Shown here one piece after another: positions 24,498 to 33,378 of a DNA stretch of 64,000 bases (position 1 is its first letter; every line of letters begins with the position of its first letter). The notes below the pieces were generated by a model. The model worked only from the letters and a program-made list of their open reading frames with translations. It was not told the DNA's origin and ran no database searches. The stretch comes from Mesoflavibacter sp037029465 (GTDB lineage Bacteria; Bacteroidota; Bacteroidia; Flavobacteriales; Flavobacteriaceae). Both the position numbers and the translations under genes were made by a program. Location of the stretch: NCBI RefSeq assembly GCF_037029465.1, contig NZ_JAYMEM010000030.1:85513-149512 (forward strand), given 5' to 3'.

Positions 24498-24992
24498 ATG
24501 CAAGAGTTTATAAACAACCTTCCAAAGCTTGCCAAAGATAAGCATAAGGAGAATAAAACCTTTTTTACAAAGTTAAAAAAGAAGCCGCCAAAACAATTAG
24601 ATTACATTATGCAAGAGTTGCATGAAGAAGAATTTGAACGCACAGATTGCTTAGATTGTGCTAATTGTTGCAAAACGACAGGTCCGTTATTTACCAATAA
24701 AGATGTAGAGCGTATTGCAAAACATTTTAAGATGAAACCGCATCAGTTTATTGAAACGTATTTACGTATTGATGAAGAGAATGACTACGTTTTGCAAAGC
24801 GTACCGTGTACATTTTTAGGTGCAGATAATTATTGCTCTATTTATGATGTTAGACCTAAAGCATGTGCCGAATTCCCGCATACAGACAGAAAAAAGTTTC
24901 AGCAAATATCAAATTTAACGATGAAAAACGTGGCGATTTGCCCAGCAGCATATAATATAGTTGAAGCTATGAAAAAACGCATTAACATCTAA
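24498..24992 (+). CDS. YkgJ-family cysteine cluster protein
   Basis: 164 residues. The N-terminal cluster C51-x2-C54-x2-C57-C58 (TDCLDCANCCKTTG) plus C104, C113, C123 and C148 gives the YkgJ/CxxCxxCC family pattern, thought to bind a metal or Fe-S cluster; the role is not established. KPHQFIETYL and SIYDVRPKACAEFP are also family-typical. It is a single gene with a promoter box very close to the start codon, followed by a secreted protein gene 44 bases later. Confidence 0.85.
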   Translation: MQEFINNLPKLAKDKHKENKTFFTKLKKKPPKQLDYIMQELHEEEFERTDCLDCANCCKTTGPLFTNKDVERIAKHFKMKPHQFIETYLRIDEENDYVLQSVPCTFLGADNYCSIYDVRPKACAEFPHTDRKKFQQISNLTMKNVAICPAAYNIVEAMKKRINI

Positions 24993-25036
24993 TATTTGGT
25001 TTGGTTTTTGTGCTTTATTAGCGTAAATTGAAGTCT

Positions 25037-25927
25037 ATGAAAAAAGTTGTATTTACCCTGTTTTTAAGCATTTTTATGATCAGTTTTGCTTCTTCGCAAG
25101 AATGGTTAACCTCTTTTAAATTTGCCAAACGATTAGCGCTTATGGAAGATAAGATGATTCTGGCGGTTTGGGAAAATTCTTCAAGTCATGCCTATCCAGT
25201 TTTTATTGAAGATAGCAAGGGTAATAAATACCAGGTTAGACTTTTTGAAGATGAAAATGCAGCTAAATTAGTTTGGGAGTATTTTGTGCCAGTAATTATT
25301 AGTGAAAGTAACTATGATGATCTTGCAGCAGAATATTTAACCGATAAAAATTACCAGTATAAAGACCGTTTTAATGATGACTTTTTAAAAGTTATGGATC
25401 CAAATGGAAATATAATTAACACAGGGTTTCAAGATGAATACGGTATTTTAAACCTAACAACACTTATTAGAAATTATGCTTTAAATATTTCCTTTTTAAA
25501 GCCAGAGATTAATAATTATTTTGAGAATAAATCTTTTTCTTCAGCTTTTAGATTAGCGGTTAAATATTTAGATTTTGCAACTTATGCCAAAGAAGATATT
25601 AAAAAAGAGTTAGTTAATCTGTCTGATATTTACATGTTGGAGGCTTCAAAAATGTTAGTAGAAAGTGACTACGATAATAAACCAGCTTTAAAGCAAAAAA
25701 TAGAATTACTGGACTTAAATAAAGAGTTGATTTTAGGTAAACATCGCAAGGTTTATCGCACTTTAAAAAAGATTGAAGTGTCAAGTGTTGATGAGATTAA
25801 CATGTCATTATACGCCTTCTTACAATATACTTCCTTAAGAGGTGTTGGTAAAATTGAAGAATCTTTAAAATGGCAAGAACAAGTGACGCAAAACGATATG
25901 AATAAAGTTAAGTTTCTCGTTAAATAA
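25037..25927 (+). CDS. secreted protein with thioredoxin-like N-terminal region, unknown function
   Basis: 296 residues. A signal peptide (MKKVVFTLFLSIFMISFASS) precedes EWLTSFKFAKRLALMEDKMI, which resembles the start of thioredoxin-like domains of Bacteroidota (work on small tasks such as disulfide exchange), but there is no CxxC motif. The C-terminal half is helical and charged. The ATG at 25037 is preferred over an in-frame TTG at 25028 because it opens the signal peptide. The sterol desaturase gene follows after 27 bases. I cannot assign a function. Confidence 0.6.
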   Translation: MKKVVFTLFLSIFMISFASSQEWLTSFKFAKRLALMEDKMILAVWENSSSHAYPVFIEDSKGNKYQVRLFEDENAAKLVWEYFVPVIISESNYDDLAAEYLTDKNYQYKDRFNDDFLKVMDPNGNIINTGFQDEYGILNLTTLIRNYALNISFLKPEINNYFENKSFSSAFRLAVKYLDFATYAKEDIKKELVNLSDIYMLEASKMLVESDYDNKPALKQKIELLDLNKELILGKHRKVYRTLKKIEVSSVDEINMSLYAFLQYTSLRGVGKIEESLKWQEQVTQNDMNKVKFLVK

Positions 25928-25954
25928 ATTTTATTTTATAACTTGTAACTAGTT

Positions 25955-26782
25955 ATGGAAACACTTTTAAATTATTTCGAAACCATTCCTTCTGCTCATA
26001 GAAGTGCTTTGTTAATTGGTGGTATTACTTTATTTTGGATTTTAGAAGGAATGTTGCCTTTATTCAATTTTAAGTATAAAAAATGGAAGCATGCATTTCC
26101 TAACTTATTCTTTACCTTAACAACTGTTATTATCAATTTTGCATTAGCAGGATTGTTAATTTTCACCTCTTTTTGGGTGAAAGAAAATAATTTTGGCATT
26201 ATTAATTGGTTACCAGAAATGCCTTTATGGTTGTATGCGCTTTTAGGAGTTTTATTATTAGATTTTTTTGGAGCTTATTTAGCGCACTACGTAGAGCATA
26301 AAGTAAAACCACTTTGGATGGTGCATTTAGTACATCATTCTGATCACAATGTAGATACAACTACAGCAAATAGACATCACCCAATAGAAAGTATTATAAG
26401 ATTTGCATTTACGCTTGCAGGTGTGTTTATAGTTGGTACGCCAATAGCAATTGTGTTTTTGTATCAATCAATGTCACTTGTTGCTACGCAGTTTACGCAT
26501 GCTAATATAAAAATGTCAAAACGTGTAGATAAATTGTTGAGTTATGTATTGATTTCTCCAGATATGCACAAAATTCATCATCACTATAAGTTGCCATATA
26601 CAGACTCTAATTATGGTAATATTTTTTCGGTTTGGGACAGACTATTTGGTACTTATATGTATATGGATAGAGAAGATATTGTTTACGGTGTCGATACATT
26701 TCCTAATGAAGAAGAAAATGGTAGTTTAAAACACTTATTAAAACAACCTTTTCATAAATATAGAAGACCAACTACCGAATAA
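25955..26782 (+). CDS. sterol desaturase / fatty acid hydroxylase family protein
   Basis: 275 residues with about four to five membrane segments. The di-iron histidine boxes are present: HYVEH (111-115), HLVHH (124-128), the RHHP region (140-143), and HKIHHH (206-211) followed by YTDSNYGNIFSVWDRLFGTY, a hallmark of the family. Members hydroxylate or desaturate lipids at the membrane using O2. In bacteria the substrates include fatty acids, carotenoids and ether lipids; here the substrate is unknown. It follows the secreted protein gene by 27 bases. Confidence 0.88.
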   Translation: METLLNYFETIPSAHRSALLIGGITLFWILEGMLPLFNFKYKKWKHAFPNLFFTLTTVIINFALAGLLIFTSFWVKENNFGIINWLPEMPLWLYALLGVLLLDFFGAYLAHYVEHKVKPLWMVHLVHHSDHNVDTTTANRHHPIESIIRFAFTLAGVFIVGTPIAIVFLYQSMSLVATQFTHANIKMSKRVDKLLSYVLISPDMHKIHHHYKLPYTDSNYGNIFSVWDRLFGTYMYMDREDIVYGVDTFPNEEENGSLKHLLKQPFHKYRRPTTE

Positions 26783-26992
26783 TTTTTGCGTAAAATTTAA
26801 TCATTTCACTATTTACTTATTTAAATCTTAACGTTTTAGATGAAATTATAAGATTTCAATTAATAAATCTCAAAATTTATATTTAAAATATTGATTATCA
26901 GATAAATTAGTTATTAGTCGAGTATTTTATACTTTTTAACTAATTTCTTATAAATTTAATTTGAAAAGCTAATATAACTGCTGTTTTCATTA

Positions 26993-27000
26993 TACTTTTG
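26993..27000 (+). promoter_or_regulatory. promoter -7 box for the gene at 27047
   Basis: TACTTTTG matches TAnnTTTG, 46 bases before the ATG. The rest of the spacer 26783-27046 is AT-rich without visible genes. Confidence 0.5.
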
Positions 27001-27046
27001 ATCTTCCCTAACGATTGATTTTTAGCATTTAGTTAAAAACATAAAA

Positions 27047-28075
27047 ATGAAACATCTACCAAAAGTATTGCTATTTACTTTTCTTTTTGGACTTGTAACG
27101 TTTGTTACAGCTCAAGAGCATTATACTGTCTTACATAAAAATTATAATCTTTTTGCTTCTGGTATTGAGCATAACTTAAACCAAACAGCAGATACTTTAT
27201 TACTACATAGTGATAAGTCTGTTTTAAAAGTGAGTTTTTTAAGTCATGAGCAAAATAAGACCGAAAGAATAGATGTTAACTCTAAACAAGTTAAAGTACC
27301 TTTACACTATTTGTCTGAAGGAAGATACACTATTGCTGTTTACAGAGAAGATATTATTGTAGCATTTGGTATAGAGAGAAAATTTAAAATTGAAGTTTCT
27401 GAAAATGTAATTGAAGATTTTGAAGAAGGTGTATTACAAGCTAGTTTGTCTAAGGAAGAAAGAGAAAGAAGACATTTAAAGCCAATTACAAAAAAAGGAA
27501 ATCAATCTACTTATATTGCAAATGTTTCAGAAGACAAAACCTCTAGAAGTAAAATTGAAAATGAGCATAAAGATAACTCGTTATCAAACCGAGATCGATT
27601 AAAAAAAGAATATCAATCTTGGCTAGAAGAGCAAAGAGCAATAGTAGAAGCTAATCAAAAACAATCTCAACAAGAAAAAGCAGCAAAACAAAAAGCCTAT
27701 CAAGAATATTTAGCAGAAACAAGAGAGTTAAAAACTAAAGATGAAGGCTTAACTTCAGAAGAGGTGATAGAAAAAAATGTGGATGATAAAAAGGGAATAA
27801 ATAATGACGAAGAGCATAGCGTAACCGACTCTAATCAAAGCGATTTTGAAACAAGCACACGCGATATAGAATCTGCAAATAAGCGTTTGATAACAGAATT
27901 AGAAGGTAAAGCTTCAAAAAATTCAACTAAAGAAGAAACAATTTCAAAAATTGAAACCAACAAAGTTGAATATAACTTATCTAAAGTCAATAATGATGAA
28001 TCTGTTAATAGACAAACTAGAGAAGAGTATCGTAAATCACATGTAAGACCAAACGGTAAACCTTATGACGAATAA
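27047..28075 (+). CDS. secreted, charged helical protein of unknown function
   Basis: 342 residues. A signal peptide (MKHLPKVLLFTFLFGLVTFVTA) is followed by a beta-rich domain of about 90 residues (ending IAVYREDIIVAFGIERKF). A long lysine- and glutamate-rich low-complexity region follows, with a likely coiled coil around residues 185-230 (KKEYQSWLEEQRAIVEANQ). The tail ends SHVRPNGKPYDE. I recognise no family. The N-terminal domain could bind or assemble at the envelope, but this is a guess. It converges on the DUF1343 gene with 3 bases between stops. Confidence 0.65.
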   Translation: MKHLPKVLLFTFLFGLVTFVTAQEHYTVLHKNYNLFASGIEHNLNQTADTLLLHSDKSVLKVSFLSHEQNKTERIDVNSKQVKVPLHYLSEGRYTIAVYREDIIVAFGIERKFKIEVSENVIEDFEEGVLQASLSKEERERRHLKPITKKGNQSTYIANVSEDKTSRSKIENEHKDNSLSNRDRLKKEYQSWLEEQRAIVEANQKQSQQEKAAKQKAYQEYLAETRELKTKDEGLTSEEVIEKNVDDKKGINNDEEHSVTDSNQSDFETSTRDIESANKRLITELEGKASKNSTKEETISKIETNKVEYNLSKVNNDESVNRQTREEYRKSHVRPNGKPYDE

Positions 28076-28078
28076 GAG

Positions 28079-29371
28079 TTAGTTATACAGTAAATAAGGT
28101 TTGCGTTTTAACAAATAATCATCCAAGCCACTTTGCCAAGTGGCTTTTATTTTATCTTCAGACCATCCAGATTTAATCTGTTCTTGTAGTTTATTTGTGC
28201 CAGCTAACTTATCTATAAAATTATTTTTTAAGAAAAAATCTTCTTTGTTGCTAGTTGTGTTATAAGCGTTAATGATAAAGCTTAGGTCAATATTATCAAG
28301 TCGTTTATAATCTCTTAAGTCGTAACCGTTACAAACTTTATTTTCATGCTTTGGGTATTTAGCACCATTATTGGATTTTGGTGTAAAAGTAAAGTCAGTT
28401 TTTTGTAAATCTGGTGATCCATAAATTTGAAATTGCATATCTGTACCACGACCAGCACTTACATTAGTACCTTCAAAAAAGCATAAGCTAGGATAAAGGT
28501 TAATTGCTTTTGCGTTTGGTAAATTTGGTGACGGTTTTACAGGTAAATCATACTCTAAATCACGAGTATAATTATTCATTGGTATAACTGTTAAGTCACA
28601 TGCAATACTGTTTTTTAGCCAACCTTCTCCGTTTACCATTTTAGCATATTCACCGATAGTTAATCCATGTACAATTGGTACAGGATGCATACCAACAAAA
28701 CTTTTATAATCAGGTTCTAAAATAGGTCCATCAACATAATGTCCATTAGGATTTGGTCGGTCTAAAACAATCACTTTTATGTTGTTTTCAGCACAAGCTT
28801 CCATAACATAATGTAATGTAGAAATGTAAGTGTAAAACCGAGCGCCAACATCTTGTATGTCAAAAACAATAACATCAATATCTTTTAACTGATCTGCGGT
28901 AGGTTTTTTGTTACTTCCGTACAAAGAAATAATGGGTAAACCTGTTTTGGTATCAATACCGTCTTTAACAACTTCACCAGCATCTGCTTGACCTCTAAAA
29001 CCATGTTCTGGTGCAAAAACAGTTTTTACATTTACACTCATGTAATCTTTTAGGTAATCGACTAAATGCTGTGTCACTTTTTTGCTTCCCATTGTACTTT
29101 CATCTACAACAGCACGTTGTAAAAAAGTTATTTCAGAAGTTTGATTAGCAACAACTCCAACACGTTTGTCTTTTAAAAGCGGTAAATACATATTAGTCCT
29201 ATTTACACCAAGTAATAAAGGTTGTTGTACATTTTTTGTAGTGTCAGCTTCAATTTTAGCAACCATTTTATCTACATGAGTCAAACTTTTTTTTGTTTGA
29301 TTACCACAGGCAAATAGTGTTAAAACAAATAATAAAACTGTATTTTTACACCAATTAAAAGAAAATATCAT
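28079..29371 (-). CDS. DUF1343 / NamZ-like exo-beta-N-acetylmuramidase lipoprotein
   Basis: 430 residues. A lipoprotein signal with the lipobox LTLFAC (Cys22) is followed by the DUF1343 domain: GVVANQTSE, FAPEHGFRG, DIQDVGARFYTY, LDRPNPNG, and FEGTNVSAGRGTD. Characterised members (NamZ, family GH171) remove terminal MurNAc from peptidoglycan fragments, so a role in cell-wall recycling is likely. I place the start at the ATG 29369-29371, which opens the lipoprotein signal; an in-frame ATG at 29482 would add unrelated sequence. The divergent permease gene begins one base away. Confidence 0.88.
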   Translation of the reverse strand: MIFSFNWCKNTVLLFVLTLFACGNQTKKSLTHVDKMVAKIEADTTKNVQQPLLLGVNRTNMYLPLLKDKRVGVVANQTSEITFLQRAVVDESTMGSKKVTQHLVDYLKDYMSVNVKTVFAPEHGFRGQADAGEVVKDGIDTKTGLPIISLYGSNKKPTADQLKDIDVIVFDIQDVGARFYTYISTLHYVMEACAENNIKVIVLDRPNPNGHYVDGPILEPDYKSFVGMHPVPIVHGLTIGEYAKMVNGEGWLKNSIACDLTVIPMNNYTRDLEYDLPVKPSPNLPNAKAINLYPSLCFFEGTNVSAGRGTDMQFQIYGSPDLQKTDFTFTPKSNNGAKYPKHENKVCNGYDLRDYKRLDNIDLSFIINAYNTTSNKEDFFLKNNFIDKLAGTNKLQEQIKSGWSEDKIKATWQSGLDDYLLKRKPYLLYN

Positions 29372-29372
29372 A

Positions 29373-30611
29373 TTGAATCTCGAGTTTTTTATAGCTAAAC
29401 GCATTATTGATAGTAAGGCGTATAAAAGTAGTATTTCGGCACCAATTATAAAAATAGGAATTTTAGCCATAATCTTAGGCATGATTGTTATGTTAATTGC
29501 TGTTGCTACCGGTATTGGCTTACAAAAAAAGATTAGAGAAAAAGTAGTTGCTTTTGAAGGTCACGCTGTTATCGAAAGATATGATAACAATAACTCTCAA
29601 GAAAGTCAAAATCCAATAACGACAGAGCAAGATTTTTACCCTAAATTTTCTGCAGTTCCAGAGGTAACCCATATACAGGCAACAGCAACAAAATCAGGAA
29701 TAATTAGGTTGGAAGACGATTTTGAATATGTTGTACTAAAAGGAGTTGGTAAAGATTACGACTGGCAATATTTTGAAGAGTTTTTAGTAGAAGGAAAGCT
29801 ACCCGATTTTCCTAAAGAAAAGTGGAATGACCAAATTCTAATTTCAGAATATTTAGCTAACCGACTACAGTTTAAAGTAGGTGATAAATTCAATACCTAT
29901 TTCTTAAAAGAAGATACCACAAGACCACCAAATATCGTAACGTTTGACATTGTAGGTATATACAATTCAGGATTAAAAGAATTTGATCAATTGTATGTTG
30001 TTGGCGATATTACACATATTCAAAGACTCAATAAATGGGATGATAATCAAGTTGGACGTTTTGAGGTGTTTATCAAAGATTTTGACCAATTAGAAACTAC
30101 CGGAAACGCTATAAAAGAAGAAGTGCCAACCTTACTCAACTCAGTAACCGTAGACCAAATGCATCCTGTAATTTTCGAGTGGATTTCCATTTTCGATAAA
30201 AACACATACGCCATTATAGGTATTATGATTTTGGTAGCAGGAATAAATATGATTACCGCATTGCTAGTGTTAATTTTAGAACGTACACAAATGATAGGCA
30301 TTTTAAAAGCATTAGGAAGTAGTAATTTAAGCATCCGAAAAATCTTTTTATACAACGCAACCTACCTCATTTTAAAAGGATTGTTTTGGGGAAATTTAAT
30401 AGGTATTAGTCTATTGTTAATTCAAAAATATTTTGGTTTAATACCGTTAGATCCAAAAACATATTACGTTTCAACAGTTCCAATTTATTTCAATATCGGG
30501 TACATTATCGCACTTAACATCGGTACCTTTGTATTATGCTTACTCATGTTAATTATTCCATCGGTAATTGTATCAAAAATTTCACCGGTAAAAGCCATTC
30601 GTTTCGAGTAA
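29373..30611 (+). CDS. ABC transporter permease, LolC/LolE-FtsX type
   Basis: 412 residues with four membrane helices: one N-terminal (about 24-46) and three C-terminal (about 285-305, 330-350 and 380-400). A large periplasmic domain lies between, the MacB/LolC-E topology. LERTQMIGILKALGSSNLSIR before helix 3 is the conserved coupling region. LolC/E proteins extract lipoproteins for transfer to the outer membrane; no LolD ATPase is adjacent. The start codon is TTG at 29373, with MNLEFFIAKRI matching the family N-terminus. It starts head-to-head with the DUF1343 gene. Confidence 0.82.
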   Translation: MNLEFFIAKRIIDSKAYKSSISAPIIKIGILAIILGMIVMLIAVATGIGLQKKIREKVVAFEGHAVIERYDNNNSQESQNPITTEQDFYPKFSAVPEVTHIQATATKSGIIRLEDDFEYVVLKGVGKDYDWQYFEEFLVEGKLPDFPKEKWNDQILISEYLANRLQFKVGDKFNTYFLKEDTTRPPNIVTFDIVGIYNSGLKEFDQLYVVGDITHIQRLNKWDDNQVGRFEVFIKDFDQLETTGNAIKEEVPTLLNSVTVDQMHPVIFEWISIFDKNTYAIIGIMILVAGINMITALLVLILERTQMIGILKALGSSNLSIRKIFLYNATYLILKGLFWGNLIGISLLLIQKYFGLIPLDPKTYYVSTVPIYFNIGYIIALNIGTFVLCLLMLIIPSVIVSKISPVKAIRFE

Positions 30612-30626
30612 ATTTTAAACTTTTTT

Positions 30627-30738
30627 TGGGCGTTACCACCAGGGTCGCGCTATCCGTTACTAGTTTTGGCTCGATGCGCGCCTCGCCAAAAGCTAACCAC
30701 TACTATCGCTAACGTGAAATACTGAGCGTAGCCGAAGT
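30627..30738. repeat. REP-like structured dispersed repeats
   Basis: The GC-richer stretch GGGCGTTACCACCAGGGTCG (30628-30647) begins an element with an internal stem, AGTTTTGGC (30662-30670) with GCCAAAAGCT (30685-30694). A second palindromic motif, ACTGAGCGTAGCCGAAGT (30721-30738), follows. AGGGTCGCGCT also occurs in the reverse complement of the element at 6096-6195. Base composition contrasts with the surrounding AT-rich DNA. No gene is present in 30612-30836. Confidence 0.65.
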
Positions 30739-30809
30739 ACGGGTAAACACTGTTGGTCGTTTTTTTAAATCATCGTGAAGACTATTCGTTTAATTCTAAA
30801 ACAATTCCG

Positions 30810-30817
30810 TACTTTTG
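30810..30817 (+). promoter_or_regulatory. promoter -7 box for the CBS-like gene
   Basis: TACTTTTG matches TAnnTTTG and lies 19 bases upstream of the ATG at 30837. No clear -33 TTG is seen. Confidence 0.55.
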
Positions 30818-30836
30818 CAACCGCAAAAAATAACAA

Positions 30837-31817
30837 ATGAACTACGCAAACAACATATTAGAAACCATAGGTAATACGCCATTAGTAAAAATAAATAAGC
30901 TAACCGAAGAACTTCCATGTTTAGTACTTTCAAAATACGAAACCTTTAATCCAGGTAATTCTGTAAAAGATCGTATGGCACTTAAAATGATAGAAGATGC
31001 AGAAGCAGACGGACGTTTAAAACCAGGCGGAACTATTATAGAAGGTACTTCTGGTAATACAGGTATGGGATTAGCATTAGCTGCGATTGTAAAAGGATAC
31101 AAATGTATTTTTGTAATGGCAGATAAACAAAGTAAAGAAAAAGTAGATATCTTAAAAGCTGTAGGAGCAGAAGTTGTAGTTTGTCCAACTGCGGTAGAAC
31201 CAGATGATCCACGATCATACTACTCAGTATCCAAAAGATTAAGTACCGAGATTGAAAACAGTTGGTACGTTAACCAATATGATAACCCAAGTAATGCAAA
31301 AGCACATTACGAAAGTACAGGCCCAGAAATCTGGCAACAAACCGAAGGTAAAGTCACACACTTTGTAGTTGGTGTTGGTACTGGCGGAACTATTTCTGGA
31401 GTTGGAAAATATTTAAAAGAACAAAATCCAAACGTTAAAGTTTGGGGTGTAGATACCTACGGAAGTGTGTTTAAAAAATATCACGAAACAGGAATCTTTG
31501 ATGAAAACGAAATCTATCCATACGTAACCGAAGGTATTGGCGAAGATATTTTACCAGAAAATGTAGATTTTAGCATTATCGATGGGTTTACAAAAGTAAC
31601 CGATAAAGATGCAGCGGTATACACACAAAGACTAGCTAAAGAAGAAGGTATGTTTTTAGGTAATAGTGCAGGAGCAGCTATAAAAGGTGTGTTGCAATTA
31701 AAAGAGCACTTTAAGCCAGAAGATGTAGTTGTGGTTTTATTTCATGATCACGGAAGCAGATACGTTGGTAAAATGTTTAATGACGATTGGATGCGCGAAA
31801 AAGGTTATATTGAATAA
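30837..31817 (+). CDS. PLP-dependent cysteine synthase / cystathionine beta-synthase-like enzyme
   Basis: 326 residues. Fold-type II PLP enzyme with the Schiff-base lysine K44 in NPGNSVKDR, the substrate loop GTSGNTG (70-76) and the phosphate-binding VGVGTGGTISG. The segments KMIEDAEADGRLKPG and QYDNPSNAKAHYESTGPEI, and the C-terminal DDWMREKGYIE, are closer to the catalytic core of cystathionine beta-synthase than to CysK. The haem-binding and CBS regulatory domains are absent. It would make cysteine or cystathionine in sulfur metabolism. It has its own promoter and is followed by a terminator 120 bases downstream. Confidence 0.88.
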   Translation: MNYANNILETIGNTPLVKINKLTEELPCLVLSKYETFNPGNSVKDRMALKMIEDAEADGRLKPGGTIIEGTSGNTGMGLALAAIVKGYKCIFVMADKQSKEKVDILKAVGAEVVVCPTAVEPDDPRSYYSVSKRLSTEIENSWYVNQYDNPSNAKAHYESTGPEIWQQTEGKVTHFVVGVGTGGTISGVGKYLKEQNPNVKVWGVDTYGSVFKKYHETGIFDENEIYPYVTEGIGEDILPENVDFSIIDGFTKVTDKDAAVYTQRLAKEEGMFLGNSAGAAIKGVLQLKEHFKPEDVVVVLFHDHGSRYVGKMFNDDWMREKGYIE

Positions 31818-31821
31818 CACC

Positions 31822-31841
31822 ATTCCCGCTAAAGCAGAAAT
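31822..31841. repeat. degenerate short palindromic repeat
   Basis: ATTCCCGCTAAAGCAGAAAT is a decayed palindrome that resembles a common flavobacterial dispersed repeat (recalled, not searched). It lies just after the CBS-like gene. Confidence 0.35.
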
Positions 31842-31937
31842 CTTCTTAAATAAAATTATCCAAGGTCACTTAGACTAAAAGTAGAAATCACACTAGTATC
31901 GTCACGAGTGAGATAGCTCACTTTCGTTAGATATGAT

Positions 31938-31974
31938 AAAAAAACTCACAGTAGTTAACTGTGAGTTTTTTTAT
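31938..31974 (+). terminator. intrinsic terminator
   Basis: AAAAAACTCACAGT pairs with ACTGTGAGTTTTTT across a 5-base loop (stem 31938-31952 with 31958-31972). It lies after the CBS-like gene and before DUF2851. Confidence 0.85.
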
Positions 31975-32035
31975 AAGAATATTTTAAGTGTTGACAATTA
32001 ATTCAATACTTAAAATAAATTCGTATTTTCAAACC

Positions 32036-33307
32036 ATGCAAGAAGACTTTTTACACTACCTCTGGAAATACAAAAAGTTTGAAACAACTAACCTGAGAAC
32101 TACAAACGGTGAGGTTGTTTCTGTCAAAAATTTTGGGTCACATAACTTAAATGCTGGACCTGATTTTTTTAATGCACAAATAACTATTGGTAATCAACTT
32201 TGGGCAGGAAATGTAGAAATTCACATTAAATCTAGTGATTGGTTTGTGCATAATCATGAGGTAGATACTAATTATGATAATGTTATTTTACATGTGGTTT
32301 GGCAACACGATACCGATGTGTTTAGAAAAGATAATACAGCTATACCAACGTTGGTGCTTAAAGATTATGTGCACTTATCGGCATTAAATAATTATCAAAA
32401 GTTGTTTAGCAGTAACACAACTTGGATTAATTGTGAAAATGACATTAACCAAATACCAGATTTTGTAATTAACAATTGGTTAGAACGTTTATTTTTTGAG
32501 CGTTTAGAACAAAAAGCTAAGGTCATTAATACAGTTTTAGAACAATCCAAAAATAATTGGGAAGCAGTTTTATTTAAACTATTAGCTAAAAACTTTGGGT
32601 TAAAAGTTAACGGAGATGCTTTTTTAAGCGTTGCAAATAGTTTTGATTTTTCGGTAGTAATGAAGCAACAAAACAGTCTTCAAAACTTAGAAGCTTTGTT
32701 TTTTGGTCAAGCAGGTTTGCTAGAAAATGATGTTCAAGATGCTTACTTTTTACAGTTACAGAAAGACTATCAATTTTTGTGTCAAAAGTTTGGGATAAAC
32801 AATAGTAATGTATTACCAATGCAATTCTTTAGGTTGCGTCCTCCTAATTTTCCTACAATTCGTTGGTCTCAATTGGCTAATTTATATGTAGAACACAAAA
32901 ATTTATTTTCAAAAATTATAGACTGTAAAACTAAAGAAGATATTTATGATGTTTTTAATGTAAGCACTTCAGAATATTGGGATACACATTACACATTTGG
33001 CAAAGTTTCCAAAAAAGTCAGCAAAAAAATCAGTACTTCATTTGTAGATTTATTAATCGTAAATACCATTGTTCCGCTTAAATTTTGCTATGCAAAACAA
33101 CAAGGAAAGGATATTAATGAAGAGTTGATACAATTATTATCTCAAGTTTCAGCAGAAAAAAATAGTATTATCGATAAATTTGATTCATTAAATGTAAAAG
33201 CAACTTCAGCATTACAGAGTCAAGCATTACTTCAACTAAAGAATGAATATTGTAGTAAAAATAAATGTTTGCAATGTGCTGTTGGTAATACAGTATTAAC
33301 TAATTAG
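32036..33307 (+). CDS. DUF2851 family protein
   Basis: 423 residues. The N-terminal block LHYLWKYKKF, KNFGSHNLNAGPDFFNA and WAGNVEIHIKSSDWFVHNH is the strongly conserved signature of DUF2851, a family found mainly in Bacteroidota with no established function. The C-terminus holds a cysteine group, YCSKNKCLQCAVGN, suggestive of a metal site. The ATG at 32036 is chosen because the conserved block starts there; an in-frame GTG at 31988 would only add AT-rich leader sequence. The gene precedes pspC-like and K+ channel genes on the same strand. Confidence 0.88.
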   Translation: MQEDFLHYLWKYKKFETTNLRTTNGEVVSVKNFGSHNLNAGPDFFNAQITIGNQLWAGNVEIHIKSSDWFVHNHEVDTNYDNVILHVVWQHDTDVFRKDNTAIPTLVLKDYVHLSALNNYQKLFSSNTTWINCENDINQIPDFVINNWLERLFFERLEQKAKVINTVLEQSKNNWEAVLFKLLAKNFGLKVNGDAFLSVANSFDFSVVMKQQNSLQNLEALFFGQAGLLENDVQDAYFLQLQKDYQFLCQKFGINNSNVLPMQFFRLRPPNFPTIRWSQLANLYVEHKNLFSKIIDCKTKEDIYDVFNVSTSEYWDTHYTFGKVSKKVSKKISTSFVDLLIVNTIVPLKFCYAKQQGKDINEELIQLLSQVSAEKNSIIDKFDSLNVKATSALQSQALLQLKNEYCSKNKCLQCAVGNTVLTN

Positions 33308-33378
33308 TTTCATTTTGAATAACACTATTTGTTAAAAGAAAAAATAGCAACAAACCCTAAAAATAATTACCTTGCAGT

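Noticed and set aside
31988..32035. GTG start for DUF2851
   Set aside because: The added residues are not conserved in type, and the ATG at 32036 directly precedes the family signature.
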